A stretch of DNA of 32,664 bases, from NCBI GenBank assembly GCA_964200075.2, contig CAXNAA020000038.1, positions 1-32,664 on the forward strand. The letters run 5' to 3'. The DNA is from Sphacelaria rigidula (Eukaryota; Phaeophyceae; Sphacelariales). A program made the position numbers and the translations under genes. Positions 22,256 to 32,511 of this stretch are shown here, piece by piece; the stretch's first letter is position 1, and the number at the start of each line of letters is the position of its first letter. The notes beneath the pieces are model-generated. The model was not told where the DNA came from and did no database searches. It saw nothing but the letters and a program-made list of their open reading frames with translations.

Positions 22256-23046
22256 TTATTTGATTGACTTGGGGGGCTCGAGGTCGCAGATGGCTGTCAT
22301 GCGGTCTTTACCGATGGAGACACCGTCGGTAGTGATGACGTGACCTATGACTTTCTTAGGATCGAACTGAATTTTGGACGGTTTGAGGATCAGACCTGCT
22401 GCTTGTAATGCGGACAGTATGAGACGAAGGGACTTGAGGTGATCGTCGAATGTATTACTGGTGCACAAAATATCAAACATGTAACGCAGCATACCAGAGT
22501 CTGGACCCAAATGTCCGAAGACGATAGGCATCATACATTCATGCAACGAAGGGGCAGGCATGACACCAAACGGCTTGCGTAAAAATACATATCTACCGGA
22601 CGGGGTAGTGAAACGTGTCTTGTCTACATCCACAGCTGCAGGAAGTTGCCAGAAGGCCGACATGATGCCCGCGACAGGGATAAATAAGCACCGCCTACAG
22701 CGTTCGAACACGTATCCATATTGAACATAGAATACGATTTACGGATTAGATACTCGTTGAGAGTGTTGAGATAACCAGCGCAAATTCTCGGTGAGCCATC
22801 TGCTTTTTTCGCGACGGTACATGACGGAGAACCCCAGGCGCTAGGGCGCTCTGCGATGATCTTCAATTCGAGCATATCTTTGACACACTTCTCGATGGCT
22901 TCGGCTGTACAGGGGTTGGAACGGTACGGTGGTTCGTCGACTGGGATAGTATTTTCGGGGACGCGTAAAGCGTATGGTGCAAGTACCAAGCTCGTGCATA
23001 GACAATGAAAACACCAGCCGGGATTCGGCTCACAAGTCACGAACAC
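22256..23046 (-). pseudogene. Retroelement reverse transcriptase, broken
   Basis: Two frames are needed. Residues after IPVDEPPYRS run through the fingers (EKCVKDMLELKIIAERPSAW, GSPRICAGYLNTLNEYL). The second frame (22711-22256) carries SAFWQLPAAVD, TRFTTPSGRYVFLRKPFGV and the thumb. The catalytic YxDD box reads YMFD, so the first aspartate is lost. Similarity to Ty3/gypsy polymerases is clear along the whole length. Confidence 0.85.
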
Positions 23047-23212
23047 GGTCTTGCTGTTCTACTGTGAAGGTGGTATCACGGAAACATGAGACAGGAGTTC
23101 TTGGAGATCATCCTTAGCCTTAACTCGACAGGAGTATGGGGACTTTTGGCTACTGCATTTACGTGCACTTGAGCAGGATCGAATTTAGTGACAGTGTACC
23201 AATTACCAAGAA

Positions 23213-24234
23213 CTAAGCCTGTGGGTAACGACACGGCTTCAGACGATGTGTTTGCAATTTGGACTTCAACAGGACAAGAACTGACCAGTGAGACAAAGTA
23301 CCTGCGACTATCCACGACTCAAAAACGACGGGACGGCCTACTGTTGACATTTGATCCGGTGTGACCAATCGAGGTTCAACAACGACGGCACAGGCACGGA
23401 TAGGGCGACAGACTGTAAACGCTAAAAGGAGCGCCTCGTGAAAAGGTTCGACAGTGACGTGTTCTAGCAAGGGGCCAGATATTTGTGGAGGATCAACCTG
23501 CACTGCTGCTACAGTATACTGTGTTCTGCTTGAAGGTGGGACTGACTGTTGACTACGGTGTACTGCGGCAATAGTAAAGTATCCCGTTGAAAAGGACAAC
23601 GTTTGGTTTGACCAGTTCAGTGTGGCGCCGAACTTCGACATGCAGTTGCTGTCAATAAGTAGAGAATCCTGATGGGGCAATAAGTGCTCAGACACGACGG
23701 GTGACATTACCGAGGGTTATTAGAAACGCCACAAACCCAAGGTCATCGATTGGCGAACAATTTGCTGCACGGAGCGAAATGGCCGCCGGGGGTACAGGAG
23801 GCAGGCAATTTCTGCAGCATGGGGTGGGACTTCAACCACGCGGCGGAACAGACTGAACAATCAGTTGCAGTGTCTACGGTAATATCGATAACCTGAACTG
23901 GACCAACTGATCCTGAGATGCGGACGGGTCTCGAGGAAAACGCAAGTGACAGAGGTCCATGCTGTGTACTCAGCGAGGAGATGTACCAAGGTATGTGCGT
24001 ATCATCTTTATTGGCAGGATCGGGCGCGGACGGCGGACGATCTAAGGGGTCATGCGCAAGCGCGGCAGGCGAGGCTACAGTGCCAGTTCTTGGCTTCTTC
24101 CGAGGTGGACTAGACGAAACAGCCACGTTTGACGGAACGGCTAGTGTAACAGTTGTAGCAGATGATACATGAGACGAGCCAGATGTGACAGAGCGACGTG
24201 GCGTGCACGCTGATGGACAGTGCAGGCAGTTCAA
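23213..24234 (-). pseudogene. Retroelement protease region, broken
   Basis: The frame 24234-23743 contains VDTATDCSVCSAAWL, resembling the retropepsin active-site block, but with Ala-Thr where Gly-Ala is usual. The next frame (23707-23213) contains SKFGATLNWSNQTLSF, typical of the C-terminal end of gypsy proteases. A third frame (23315-23076) has IANTSSEAVSLPTGLVLG, typical of the linker to the reverse transcriptase. CLHC motifs near 24260 and 24230 may be remnants of a zinc knuckle. Confidence 0.7.
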
Positions 24235-24300
24235 AGCTGCACGTTGCTGAAGTTATCTTCACGTTCGCAATGTAAGCAGAGAGACCCGATAGTCCTGGGC

Positions 24301-25452
24301 TGTGTGCACCGCACGTTGCCCGCTTCTCTTTTATATCCTCCTGTATGAAACACACACAAACTCAAGACACTGCCTGTTAGCAGTGCAGATAGTACAGACT
24401 GTACTGTACACGAGTGGCCATGTATCGTTTCACGAATTCCACTGTTTTTTTTCGATCGAAACCTTGGAAATTCATCTGGACCCAACCACATCAAAACGAG
24501 AAAAAATTGCTCAAATCAATCCCACCGCCCCATCTGTTCGATCGGGAAAAAAAAATGCTCAGACACGCCCTCACTACGCACACAAACGGAACACACTAAC
24601 AGCCATCATTCACGTCCACCGTTATTCTCGTATCGTCGCGATAATGTTGCGATGTTTCATCATCGTGAGTTCGTCCAGACGTTCACCATTTCAACTATCA
24701 TAGCGGCAACGGTACATCACCTTGAAACGTGGGTTTCTAGTTGGTATCCATCTTGGCTCTCCTAGCAAGTATTTTTTGTGTTTGTGGCTGTGTGCCTAAA
24801 TGCATCGCAAACTCTGTGCGGGACGTTTGAGCATCAGCGATGCGGCCGAATAGCCTACTGAACCCAACAAAAAAGCACGCATGGCCCTTGCTGGCGAATT
24901 CAAGTGTGCTGGACCTCGTGCAATACCCACGGTGTTCATTTTTGTTACATGTTGCGGGGAAGGCATTATCATGTAATTTGTGTCGATAGGTACGCAGTGT
25001 ATTTCGTCGACCAGCTCTACCAGCCTTCCCTTCGCGTTTGGAAGTCAGTACAACACGTTTCAGTCAGTTCACAGGAAAGGGGATTATAATTTCACGTCCA
25101 AAAATCGGCAAGGTTGTCTAACTTCTGTGGCGCCGTTTAACTTTCGGTATGATGTAACTCCCGTCAAATCTATTGCAATAAAATGCTCATGATCCGTAGG
25201 TGATGCGCGTACTTCTTGTTCTCATAGACCACAAAACGCAAGAGATCCCAACATGTGATGTCAACACATAGGTCACCACAAAATATAGGCGTAAGCATGG
25301 TTTGTACTGAGGTGAAGCCAAAACTCGATTATCGAGCCGTTCACTTGACGCTATCGGACTTCAACCAAAATCTTTTGTTGAAAAGGTTTTATATGACCCC
25401 GCCAAATTCTTTTCAGTAGGACGTTAGACTGTTTCCTATGGTGATCACTCCC
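24301..25452. other. No supported gene; upstream flank of the retroelement
   Basis: A gag gene and 5' LTR would be expected here on the minus strand, but I see no capsid-like frame and no direct repeat of the 19498-side sequence. Short A-runs occur at about 24546-24554. Confidence 0.35.
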
Positions 25453-25690
25453 GAATCTGGCGGGGCCCCAATCTGTGCCAAACCGGGGAGACTCGAATTC
25501 GTGAAACTCGGATCCGTGTGTAACCCTTTGTGGTTAGTTCTGTAAACAGGGGGTCGCTTTCTGCAGGGGTGTGGTATCACAGTGAAGCCGAAGAACAGGC
25601 ACGCAATTAATCAGTCTTCAATGGCAGCGTCGTACCGTGGTACCCTTGGGCATGCAGCACACTCCACCATCACAGTACACGATAATGCCG
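25453..25690 (+). repeat. Dispersed repeat, copy 2
   Basis: This is the diverged counterpart of 17286-17562 in opposite orientation, about 8 kb away on the other side of the retroelement. The foldback end survives only partly (GGGGCCCCAATCTG and ACCGGGGAGACTCG). A short related fragment lies at 26442-26480 on the minus strand (GACCCCAACTTGG, AAATCGGGGAAGCTC). Confidence 0.6.
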
Positions 25691-25860
25691 TGTGCTAGTA
25701 CGTGATGGTACAGTCCGTATTGCGAGAATCGTGAACAGTGTGCGAGAAGACTCAGGTAGTGCAGTGCCGTTCATCACCCTTCAAGTACAGCGACAGCAGA
25801 AAGTAGGATAGTACAGTACCGTTCGTGATGGTGGTACATACAGCAACGCATTGCCGCCGC

Positions 25861-25934
25861 GCCCCGGTGGTGTAATGGTCCGACTGTCGACATTAGGTTG
25901 GGGAGAACGAGGCTTCGATTCTCGATGTGTCGGG
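25861..25934 (+). tRNA. tRNA-like sequence (probably pseudo-tRNA or SINE head)
   Basis: The D-arm block TGGTGTAATGGTC matches a pol III A box, and GGCTTCGATTCTC about 45 nt later matches a B box. CCCGG near the 5' end can pair with TCGGG at the 3' end, and CCGAC can pair with GTTGG. That leaves a 12-nt rather than 7-nt anticodon loop, and the T arm has only four clean pairs. A functional tRNA is therefore unlikely; a decayed tRNA or tRNA-derived repeat fits better. Confidence 0.4.
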
Positions 25935-26045
25935 TTTTCTGCGTACTATCTAATTTCCACCCTGGAAAGCGTGAGAACGGGAGTAAACCAAGTAGTAGGC
26001 TGCGTTTGTTTGACGTGAAATGACGCGGTGCGGGAGTAGTGCTGA

Positions 26046-26060
26046 CCCTAACCCTAACCC
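26046..26060 (+). repeat. Short telomere-type repeat
   Basis: CCCTAACCCTAACCC, two and a half units of the TTAGGG-type telomere repeat read on the opposite strand. It is far too short to be a chromosome end, so it is interstitial. Confidence 0.6.
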
Positions 26061-26403
26061 AAAATGCAAGGCGTGTATCGGGGGAGAGATGGAATGATCC
26101 TTTGAGATCACGGACTTGTCCCGAGGAAGGGGAGGGGTTCAGAGTACGATAAAAAAAAACGAAATGCAGCTAAATATATTACCCTCGCCGCAGGGTACGG
26201 CATCGACACTTCGTATCTGCTTGTCAAACCCCGTGCGAAGCTGCTCCAGCAGCTGGCGCTGGCAGGCACGGCCCGTTCTGTCACGAGACTGTCTGCTACT
26301 GCGGTTGCAAAAATATCAAACGCCTGTTGCCCTATCACCGTGCGTCGATGTAACTACGTCACTTCCGACAGATTCGGGGGACCTCGATTTTCCCCCGACC
26401 TGG

Positions 26404-26451
26404 GCTCAGATTCGGGGAAACCATTCTCGTATCGTGACATACGAATCTGAG
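26404..26451. repeat. Small inverted repeat
   Basis: CTCAGATTCG and CGAATCTGAG form a perfect 10-bp stem around a loop of about 28 nt, inside the fragment related to the dispersed repeat. Confidence 0.6.
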
Positions 26452-26499
26452 CTTCCCCGATTTGGGCCAAGTTGGGGTCCATGACAGGCGTTTCCTGAT

Positions 26500-27900
26500 T
26501 TGAGTTCACCCGATCTGCGTACAGATCGAGATCGGTGACGGCCATGAAAAATGGTCATAGAAATCCCAAAACTACGGGCGTCACCTTGGCGATGTAGAGA
26601 TCGATGTATTGCGAGGGCAGCTGTCAGTCTCTCTCAAGACCATGATTCTTGTTCGCCCCGGTATGGTGAGCACTAACCCTTACATAGCCCAGTTGAGCAA
26701 GTGGCCTTCTGTTGGCCTGGCTATTCAGGGGTTTCGGAATGGTTGTTTAAATTAGGGACAGGATGCCTACATCGAAACAGGGGGGTCCGGGCCCACCGAG
26801 CCGTAGCCGCCCACATCTATATGTCCGTGTCGTCGTGGGTACAGCACAGGCTATGCAGTACAGACAGTACCGTGCATTCATTTCGGGTGAATCGAGACCA
26901 TCATGAGAGGTGGCCGTGCTACCACCGCATGTGGTATGGCATGTACGAAGGCCTTCCAAGCCGGAGTCTATACGGGTGCGCCGCTGTGAGACTCCTCGCA
27001 GAAGCCACAAGGCGCCCCACAACTTGAACCTGCGTGCTCGACCGTGAACATACCGCCATTGCTACACTCGCCATGATCCAAAGGAAAAAAGTTTGTATTT
27101 TTGTCTGATTCAGCTCCCGAGAGCCGTAAAAGGGCCATTGACACATGGGATTGACATACTCCAAATATTTGCGCGACTGTAAGGACGTGTTTTCGGAATA
27201 GAAAGCGCTGTGTACCATGAGGGTCGAAGGTACGATAGCATCCGACCTATCTCGTCCCATGTAACCTCATTTCTCCCCAAAATGTCAATTGTACTTTACC
27301 CTTCAACCATAGAACGCACTAGAAACGTTCTCACGATCGTTTCACTCGCTGCGTGCTGTATTTTGCCTCAGCACAATGGACGTCAAGTGTGCAGTATCAA
27401 ACTCTGAAATCGGTCATTTCATCATCATCTACGAGAACGCGAAGGGGTGCAAAAGTCCTTACGATGTGTAACGTAAACCTGTAAAATACGTCCAAACTGA
27501 TGAATATTTTGCAAAAGTGGGCACAACAGACACACGTCTAGCTCAAACACAATGGTTATCTTCCACTCTGACATCTGAAACATGATTGAAGTCACTCTGT
27601 ACCCCCTGACGTATTCTCTCACTGAAACGACAAGTGGGACACGCTAGCAGCCATCGCTCAAGGTCAAGGCTGTGCTCTTTACCTCATCCAATACCATGGT
27701 GGATCTTTGTTGATCATGGTTGCGTCTTGACCTAGCTGCCTAGCTGTTTTATTTGCGGAAGCGATGTGTCAAGTTAGTGCTCGGTGCATCCGAATATATT
27801 GTGTCTCGGCGATCCATCACATAGGATTCGCTTCAAGAGATACCGTGTGAGCAGAAGCATCAACTCTGTGCCAGATATTTGAGCATAGAAGTCGCGGCCA
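26500..27900. other. No supported gene
   Basis: Only short frames without recognisable domains (the longest are 113 codons at 26919-27260 minus and 108 codons at 26701-27027 plus). Confidence 0.4.
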
Positions 27901-27920
27901 AAAGGATAACTGACAGCAAC

Positions 27921-28460
27921 ATGGTGAGCTCGGTGGTTCCGCATCACATGGCTCTTTTCGCCGAGGTTTATCCGAATCCGCCGAACCTTCCGCAACAAAA
28001 CGATGACAATACTACTCTTTTGGGTCACGGGGATCGCATCAGTAGCGAAGGAAGAGATGTAGCAGGCGATGTTTCGCAAGAACAGTCGTTGCTCGCAACC
28101 CCACGGGGACGATTCGTGCGCGATAGGAGGAGAGGGGGGGGGGGAGGGGGGCGAACATCAAAGCAGCGACAAGTGCCGCCTTCCCTTGCCCGGCACGATG
28201 TCATCTGCGTCAAAATGTCGATTACACTTTGGTCTTCACTTGATGAATGTTGCAATCGTTCCCAAAACCGGCCATACTCGCCGCGTGATGCCAAGTGGCG
28301 GGGTCAAGCGTGCCTCGTCCAGCAGGGAAAAAAGGCGATTGTCGTCGTAATCGACATGCGGAAGCACTTGAGGGTCGACATGAAAGACGGGGACAGGGCA
28401 GGGCGGAACACTGTGTCTGTGTTGCGTCAGCCACTTTTATCTCATTGTATGCATTTTTGA
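27921..28460 (+). CDS. Uncharacterised reading frame
   Basis: From an ATG at 27921 (MVSSVVPHHMALFAEVYPNP) the frame is open for 179 codons and includes a Gly run (GGGGGG) encoded by the G-tract near 28133-28152, followed by a basic stretch. Other frames on both strands are also open here, which weakens the case. No domain is recognised. Confidence 0.25.
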   Translation: MVSSVVPHHMALFAEVYPNPPNLPQQNDDNTTLLGHGDRISSEGRDVAGDVSQEQSLLATPRGRFVRDRRRGGGGGGRTSKQRQVPPSLARHDVICVKMSITLWSSLDECCNRSQNRPYSPRDAKWRGQACLVQQGKKAIVVVIDMRKHLRVDMKDGDRAGRNTVSVLRQPLLSHCMHF

Positions 28461-28703
28461 GCGCCTTCGTTAATCCTTTTGGCACTGGCATTGGAAAATT
28501 GTGACATATGGTTGAGTATTTACAGCTTTCACGCAAAACTAATAGCCCGAGGTGTGTTTCTCAGACCCGTATGAAAATATGCCCCAGCGCCGCACGGGAC
28601 TCCGTATATACAAAATAGACAGGTGGTGCCGATATTTTTTTCACTCCTTGGAAAGTACAGTATCTTTCCAATGTAAAGTAGTCGATTATATTGCAATGTG
28701 ACG

Positions 28704-29076
28704 GTATATTGCCGCCGTGGAACTGCCAACATATTGTCCGCCTAATATATATTGGTACCATAGGGCTGCACATATTTTGTCTCATCAAGATTCGTTGGGG
28801 CCATGTGGGCGACGACATGATGGATGAGCAGTATATGTTGGGGTCTCATTCGGGTGATGGCAACATATTGGCAGGTCGATATATATTAAGCTCGTGTGGG
28901 TGACAACACGTTGACGTTGCCCGGTTAACATATACTTCGAAGTATTGGGGTTGTGGGGGTGATAACATATTGCCCGACCAATATATGTTGAGGCTGTACA
29001 GGTGACCACATATTGCCCGACCTACATCTATTGTCGCCGTATGGATGACGACATATTACCGAGCGTATGCAGCAGT
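28704..29076 (+). repeat. Palindrome tandem array, left block (eight units)
   Basis: Unit starts are at 28729, 28770, 28815, 28863, 28906, 28965, 29008 and 29051. Four intervals lie at 41-45 bp (three are 43 exactly or nearly so), while two carry insertions. Each unit is ACATATTG, six nt (CCCGAC in the best copies), then CAATATATGTTG or a variant, then 15-17 nt of non-conserved sequence that often ends in GGTGAC. The first partial unit is at 28704-28728. Confidence 0.85.
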
Positions 29077-30400
29077 ATATTACTCCGGTACTCTACTCTG
29101 CCGGATCCTGGAAGTCATCTCGTCCAAAGACTCTCCCATTCAATGCATACCAATATGTAAATATTTTTTTGGTATGCGTGCTGTTCAGTGCCAGATCCTG
29201 CAAATATTCTGGAAGTAGAGGTGCTCAGGGTACAATGCAAAGTCTCTTGTCGCAACGCGCTTTCGCTTGCTTGCGATCCCGGCAAGGCGTGAAACATACG
29301 TTGTTGAATAGTACATACGTTGTTGAATGTATACATGCGCAACATATATATACGTCGTTGGAACCCTGATACTATAGCTCCGACAAGTCTTGCAAGGTAC
29401 AGCAGACAGTACGTGATATTTGTACTGTACCGAATGTCGACCCGCCGGAAGTTTGCCATGCATACGATATATGTATTGGCCGGAAGACATGCAATAAGAG
29501 GCGAACCGGTGTATCTGCCCATCACACCATGAACAAAACAATATGAATTATATATTGCCTGCCTAATATGTTGACAAATCGCGTCTTCAATATTTATTGC
29601 CCGAGCAATCCACCCAGACGTAGATCAAAACATATTGTGATCAATATGTGAAAGCTCGCGATATGCAATATACATCCGCCGAACAATATACACCTTTTGA
29701 TACCTATCCGGCCACCGGTGCGGTGCCGCTTATCCCCTTCACAATATGTATTTTATATTGGCCAAAACGTACGACGATAGGAAAGGTGGCTCGATACGTG
29801 CCTTTTGGTACCCCTCTCGACACCGATGCTGGGTTGCTTTTACCCTGGACATACAATATGTTCCAATATGATATCAATATTTTATACTGGAAACTGCTCA
29901 AGCATTGTCCTCTCAATATATTTTGTGTTGAGACGTCCTTGGAGATATTGAACCAACAATGCAGCACACATTTATTGTGCCTTGATCGCGAAGTGATGCA
30001 TGCCAATATATATCGGACATGCATTTGCTCCGGGAACAAAACGTTCAATATGTATTGGTCCTGCCGGCCGTTTATGTATTGAAGTGTCAATATATGTTGA
30101 GTCGAAGCGGCGCGTAACATATTATCGCCATAATATATATTGAACTCGAACCATGCAAAATTATTGTTTTTTCAACGAACATATTGTGTTCCCCTCTGTC
30201 CAAACAATACAATCCAACCATCCATCCATCCATCCAACCACCCATCCTCAATCAACCTTTGAATAATTAATTCATAAGTTAAAAAAAATACGATACAACC
30301 ATCCATCCATCCATCCATCCAACCAACCATCCAACCATCCATCCTCAATCAACCTTCAATTTATTAATTTATTTATTATACATGTATATATTGTGCACGC
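29077..30400 (+). repeat. Degenerate middle of the palindrome array
   Basis: Recognisable units persist at 29550, 29592, 29630 and 29667 (spacing 37-42 bp), including a perfect hairpin at 29630-29649 (ACATATTG, TGAT, CAATATGT). Isolated AATATATATTG-like sites occur at 29752, 29868, 29914, 30003, 30047, 30088 and 30132. Other structures here are a 7-bp stem (GCATACC/GGTATGC, 29144-29177) and a 20-bp tandem duplication (ACATACGTTGTTGAAT, 29293-29328). Confidence 0.65.
30206..30375 (+). repeat. Duplicated TCCA/CAAC microsatellite
   Basis: Two adjacent copies (about 30206-30272 and 30292-30375) each consist of CCATCCATCCATCC-type repeats followed by ATCCTCAATCAACCTT and an AT-rich end. They interrupt the palindrome array. 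Confidence 0.85.
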
Positions 30401-30985
30401 TCACCGCGTAGCTATTGTTCAACCAATATATATTGGACACGCTCGCGGAGGAATGTATTGAGCGTTTTCGGGATCTGGTGGCACACTTTCCAATTGGCAC
30501 ATGCGAACATGAAAGTGCCCGCCACACTAGTTCCTACGCACTTTCCAATATACATAGTGAGTCAGTGATATATTTATATTTGCTCCCCCAATATATATTA
30601 TGACGATCGATTCCCTCGGGTTTTGTTCGCCCAATATATATTGGACGAACTGACGGCACGACGTGTTGGGGCGGCAATATATATTGGCGCTTCCGGTGTT
30701 GAGTGTATAGAATCGTCAACATATATTGACTTCGTGTGGCAGCGAATGTATTACTCGACAAATAAATATTGGCGCCTTACCGCACCAACATACTACTCGA
30801 TCAATATCTATTGAAGTGGCGCGTGTCGTGACATACTGTTCGGCCGATATATGTCGCACGTTGCGAGTCTTCACATGTTGACCGCACACTATATATTGAC
30901 CCGTCTCTGGTGCCATCATATTGCTCGGCCAATATGTATTGAACAAGAAAAACGTTGACATATTGGGCGGGCAATATATGTGCAT
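30401..30985 (+). repeat. Palindrome tandem array, right block
   Basis: Consecutive unit starts are at 30619, 30661, 30703, 30746, 30788, 30831, 30873, 30916 and 30958, each 42 or 43 bp apart. The 12-nt element CAATATATATTG is intact at several units (30632, 30674, with variants at 30719, 30800, 30930). The spacers between units share no sequence. At 30624-30649 the flanks also pair (GTTCG with CGAAC), giving an almost perfect 26-bp palindrome. Further sites occur at 30423 and 30590. Confidence 0.85.
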
Positions 30986-31343
30986 GTATCATTTCACTTT
31001 TTTCATCACTTTTGCCGAGTTCTCTCTGTCGACAAGGCATCTTATCACGCGCTTTTTTTTGCAGTGCACGGAGAAGGCGCAGCGGTACATTACCTTTCAG
31101 GTTTGGGTGTCATGTGATACTTGTGGCGCGTGTTCTGGCCATCGAAAGTCGCCCGCACTGGCTCTTTTTCGCCGGGTCTCGATCCCGAACCACAAAAGCT
31201 TTCCCAAGTTCATGAAAACCTTCAAGCAGCAGGATGATTGTTGCGGGGTATTTCCCCCCCGTGTTTCTCTTCGTCGGGTTCTCGTTCATTTGGGAGCAAG
31301 ATTACACCGCTCATACCGCCACGAGAACATGAGAGCAACGTAG
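30984..31343 (+). CDS. Duplicated small reading frame, copy 1
   Basis: From ATG at 30984 the frame is open for 119 codons. The first 75 codons align with the frame at 32284, with one 9-bp (three-codon) gap and no frameshift. The conserved core is KAQRYIT, QVW, DTCGACSGHRKS and VSIPNH. Differences in the core are mostly synonymous. The protein has two CxxC-like cysteines but no recognised domain. It may be a real gene family or an old element reading frame. It directly abuts the last palindrome unit. Confidence 0.35.
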   Translation: MYHFTFFITFAEFSLSTRHLITRFFLQCTEKAQRYITFQVWVSCDTCGACSGHRKSPALALFRRVSIPNHKSFPKFMKTFKQQDDCCGVFPPRVSLRRVLVHLGARLHRSYRHENMRAT

Positions 31344-32283
31344 TTGAACACAATTGAACATTGCCTTGGCCTTAGTCAGCAGCAAACACCAGACCGTGCG
31401 GTGAGCCTTTGATGAGGTGAACAAGGCACACACGTCGGCAAACGTCCCCACTGTGGGTTGACCAGTAGAGGGCGGTGCCGAGAACCCCGTGATCATGCAA
31501 CCCGTAGGATGCACTTGTGAAATACAGGCGCAGGGATATCCTTGTGACAGGGTTGACAGTGTAATGTGTGAGAGAACCGCGTGCTTAGAGGACCGCATCG
31601 GACTTTGAATATTCCTACGAGGTATGGTTAGGGTCAGTGTCCGGGTTATGGTCAGGGGCGTAGTATCTGCAGGGGCTGGCCCGATTGGTTTTGAAAAACG
31701 TCGATACTGAGGTGTTTTGAACTACGGCGCGGTCCTCTCACGCATTACAGACATGTTTGTCCTTGTGACAGGAGTGACAAGGAGAATCATACGAGTACGC
31801 ACCTCATGTATCTTTCGACGGCTTAGTACAGTATTTTCAGTACAAGTCAAGTGTCACTTTGCTTGTGGATTTCTGCGCCGTGTCTGAACGAACCACCCTG
31901 AAAATTGGCATAGAGGTAGACCACAACACAGACAGCATATTCCTGTATCGGCGGCACGTTTTACGTGGTGCGCCAGACGCACGAAGTGAATACGGATTCT
32001 AGGCAATGTCATCGATGCGCTCTCAACACGGACTCCCCTCGGCCCAGACTGTGTGAGACGTCAGTAAACGCATATGTGGACACGCAGATGCGCTCACTTC
32101 CACACGATGACCTGCTGGGTGGCTCCTGCCCCGGCAAACCAGCATCGATCCGTATTGGGTGCACTCTGGATTTTGTCATTCTACGCAATACCTATCTTGG
32201 TATCGCCTGTAGAGGTACTCACTTCAGGAGGCACGGTCGTGCAAGCGCTGTCAGTGCTTTTACGCGCAATGTATATTATGCAC
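31344..32283. other. No supported gene
   Basis: Lies between the two copies of the small reading frame. It holds only short unrecognised frames, including 95 codons at 31311-31598 minus. A GGTTAGGGTCAG / GGGTTATGGTCAGG pair at 31626-31658 loosely resembles telomere-type repeats. Confidence 0.35.
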
Positions 32284-32511
32284 ATGTATCATTTCACCGC
32301 TTTTGCCGAGTTTTCTCTGGCGGCAAGGCGTTGTTTCCCACACGTCCTATTGCGGCGCACCGACAAGGCTCAGCGATACATTACCGTTCAGGTTTGGGCG
32401 CCATCTGATACCTGTGGCGCGTGTTCTGGCCACCGAAAGTCGCTCAAACTGGCCTTTTTTCGCGGGGTGTCAATCCCTAACCACAACTCTTCAAGATCGT
32501 GGAAAACTTGA
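32284..32511 (+). CDS. Duplicated small reading frame, copy 2
   Basis: From ATG at 32284 the frame is open for 75 codons and then diverges from copy 1 after VSIPNHN. The frame is also open upstream to 32074. The nucleotide similarity to copy 1 starts just before the ATG (CATGTATCATTTCAC), next to a TGTATATTATG sequence like the palindrome units. Confidence 0.35.
   Translation: MYHFTAFAEFSLAARRCFPHVLLRRTDKAQRYITVQVWAPSDTCGACSGHRKSLKLAFFRGVSIPNHNSSRSWKT

Larger units (their letters stand above)
19498..24300 (-). mobile_element. Degenerate Ty3/gypsy chromovirus
   Basis: On the minus strand the order is protease, reverse transcriptase, RNase H, integrase, GPY/F domain and chromodomain-like tail, which is the Ty3/gypsy (chromovirus) arrangement. 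The coding sequence is spread over all three frames with stops and frameshifts, and several catalytic residues are lost, so the copy is inactive. A run of 14 C (19499-19512; G-run on the element's strand) followed by TGA looks like a polypurine tract and the start of a 3' LTR. I could not identify a capsid (gag) region, a primer-binding site or paired LTRs, so the boundaries are approximate. Confidence 0.85.

Noticed and set aside
19498-25690. LTR pair flanking the retroelement
   Set aside because: The only similar flanking segments are inverted and lack TG...CA ends, so they are not LTRs.
28704-30985. CRISPR array
   Set aside because: Repeats are degenerate and partly self-palindromic, spacers are only 16-17 nt, no cas genes are present and the DNA is eukaryotic.
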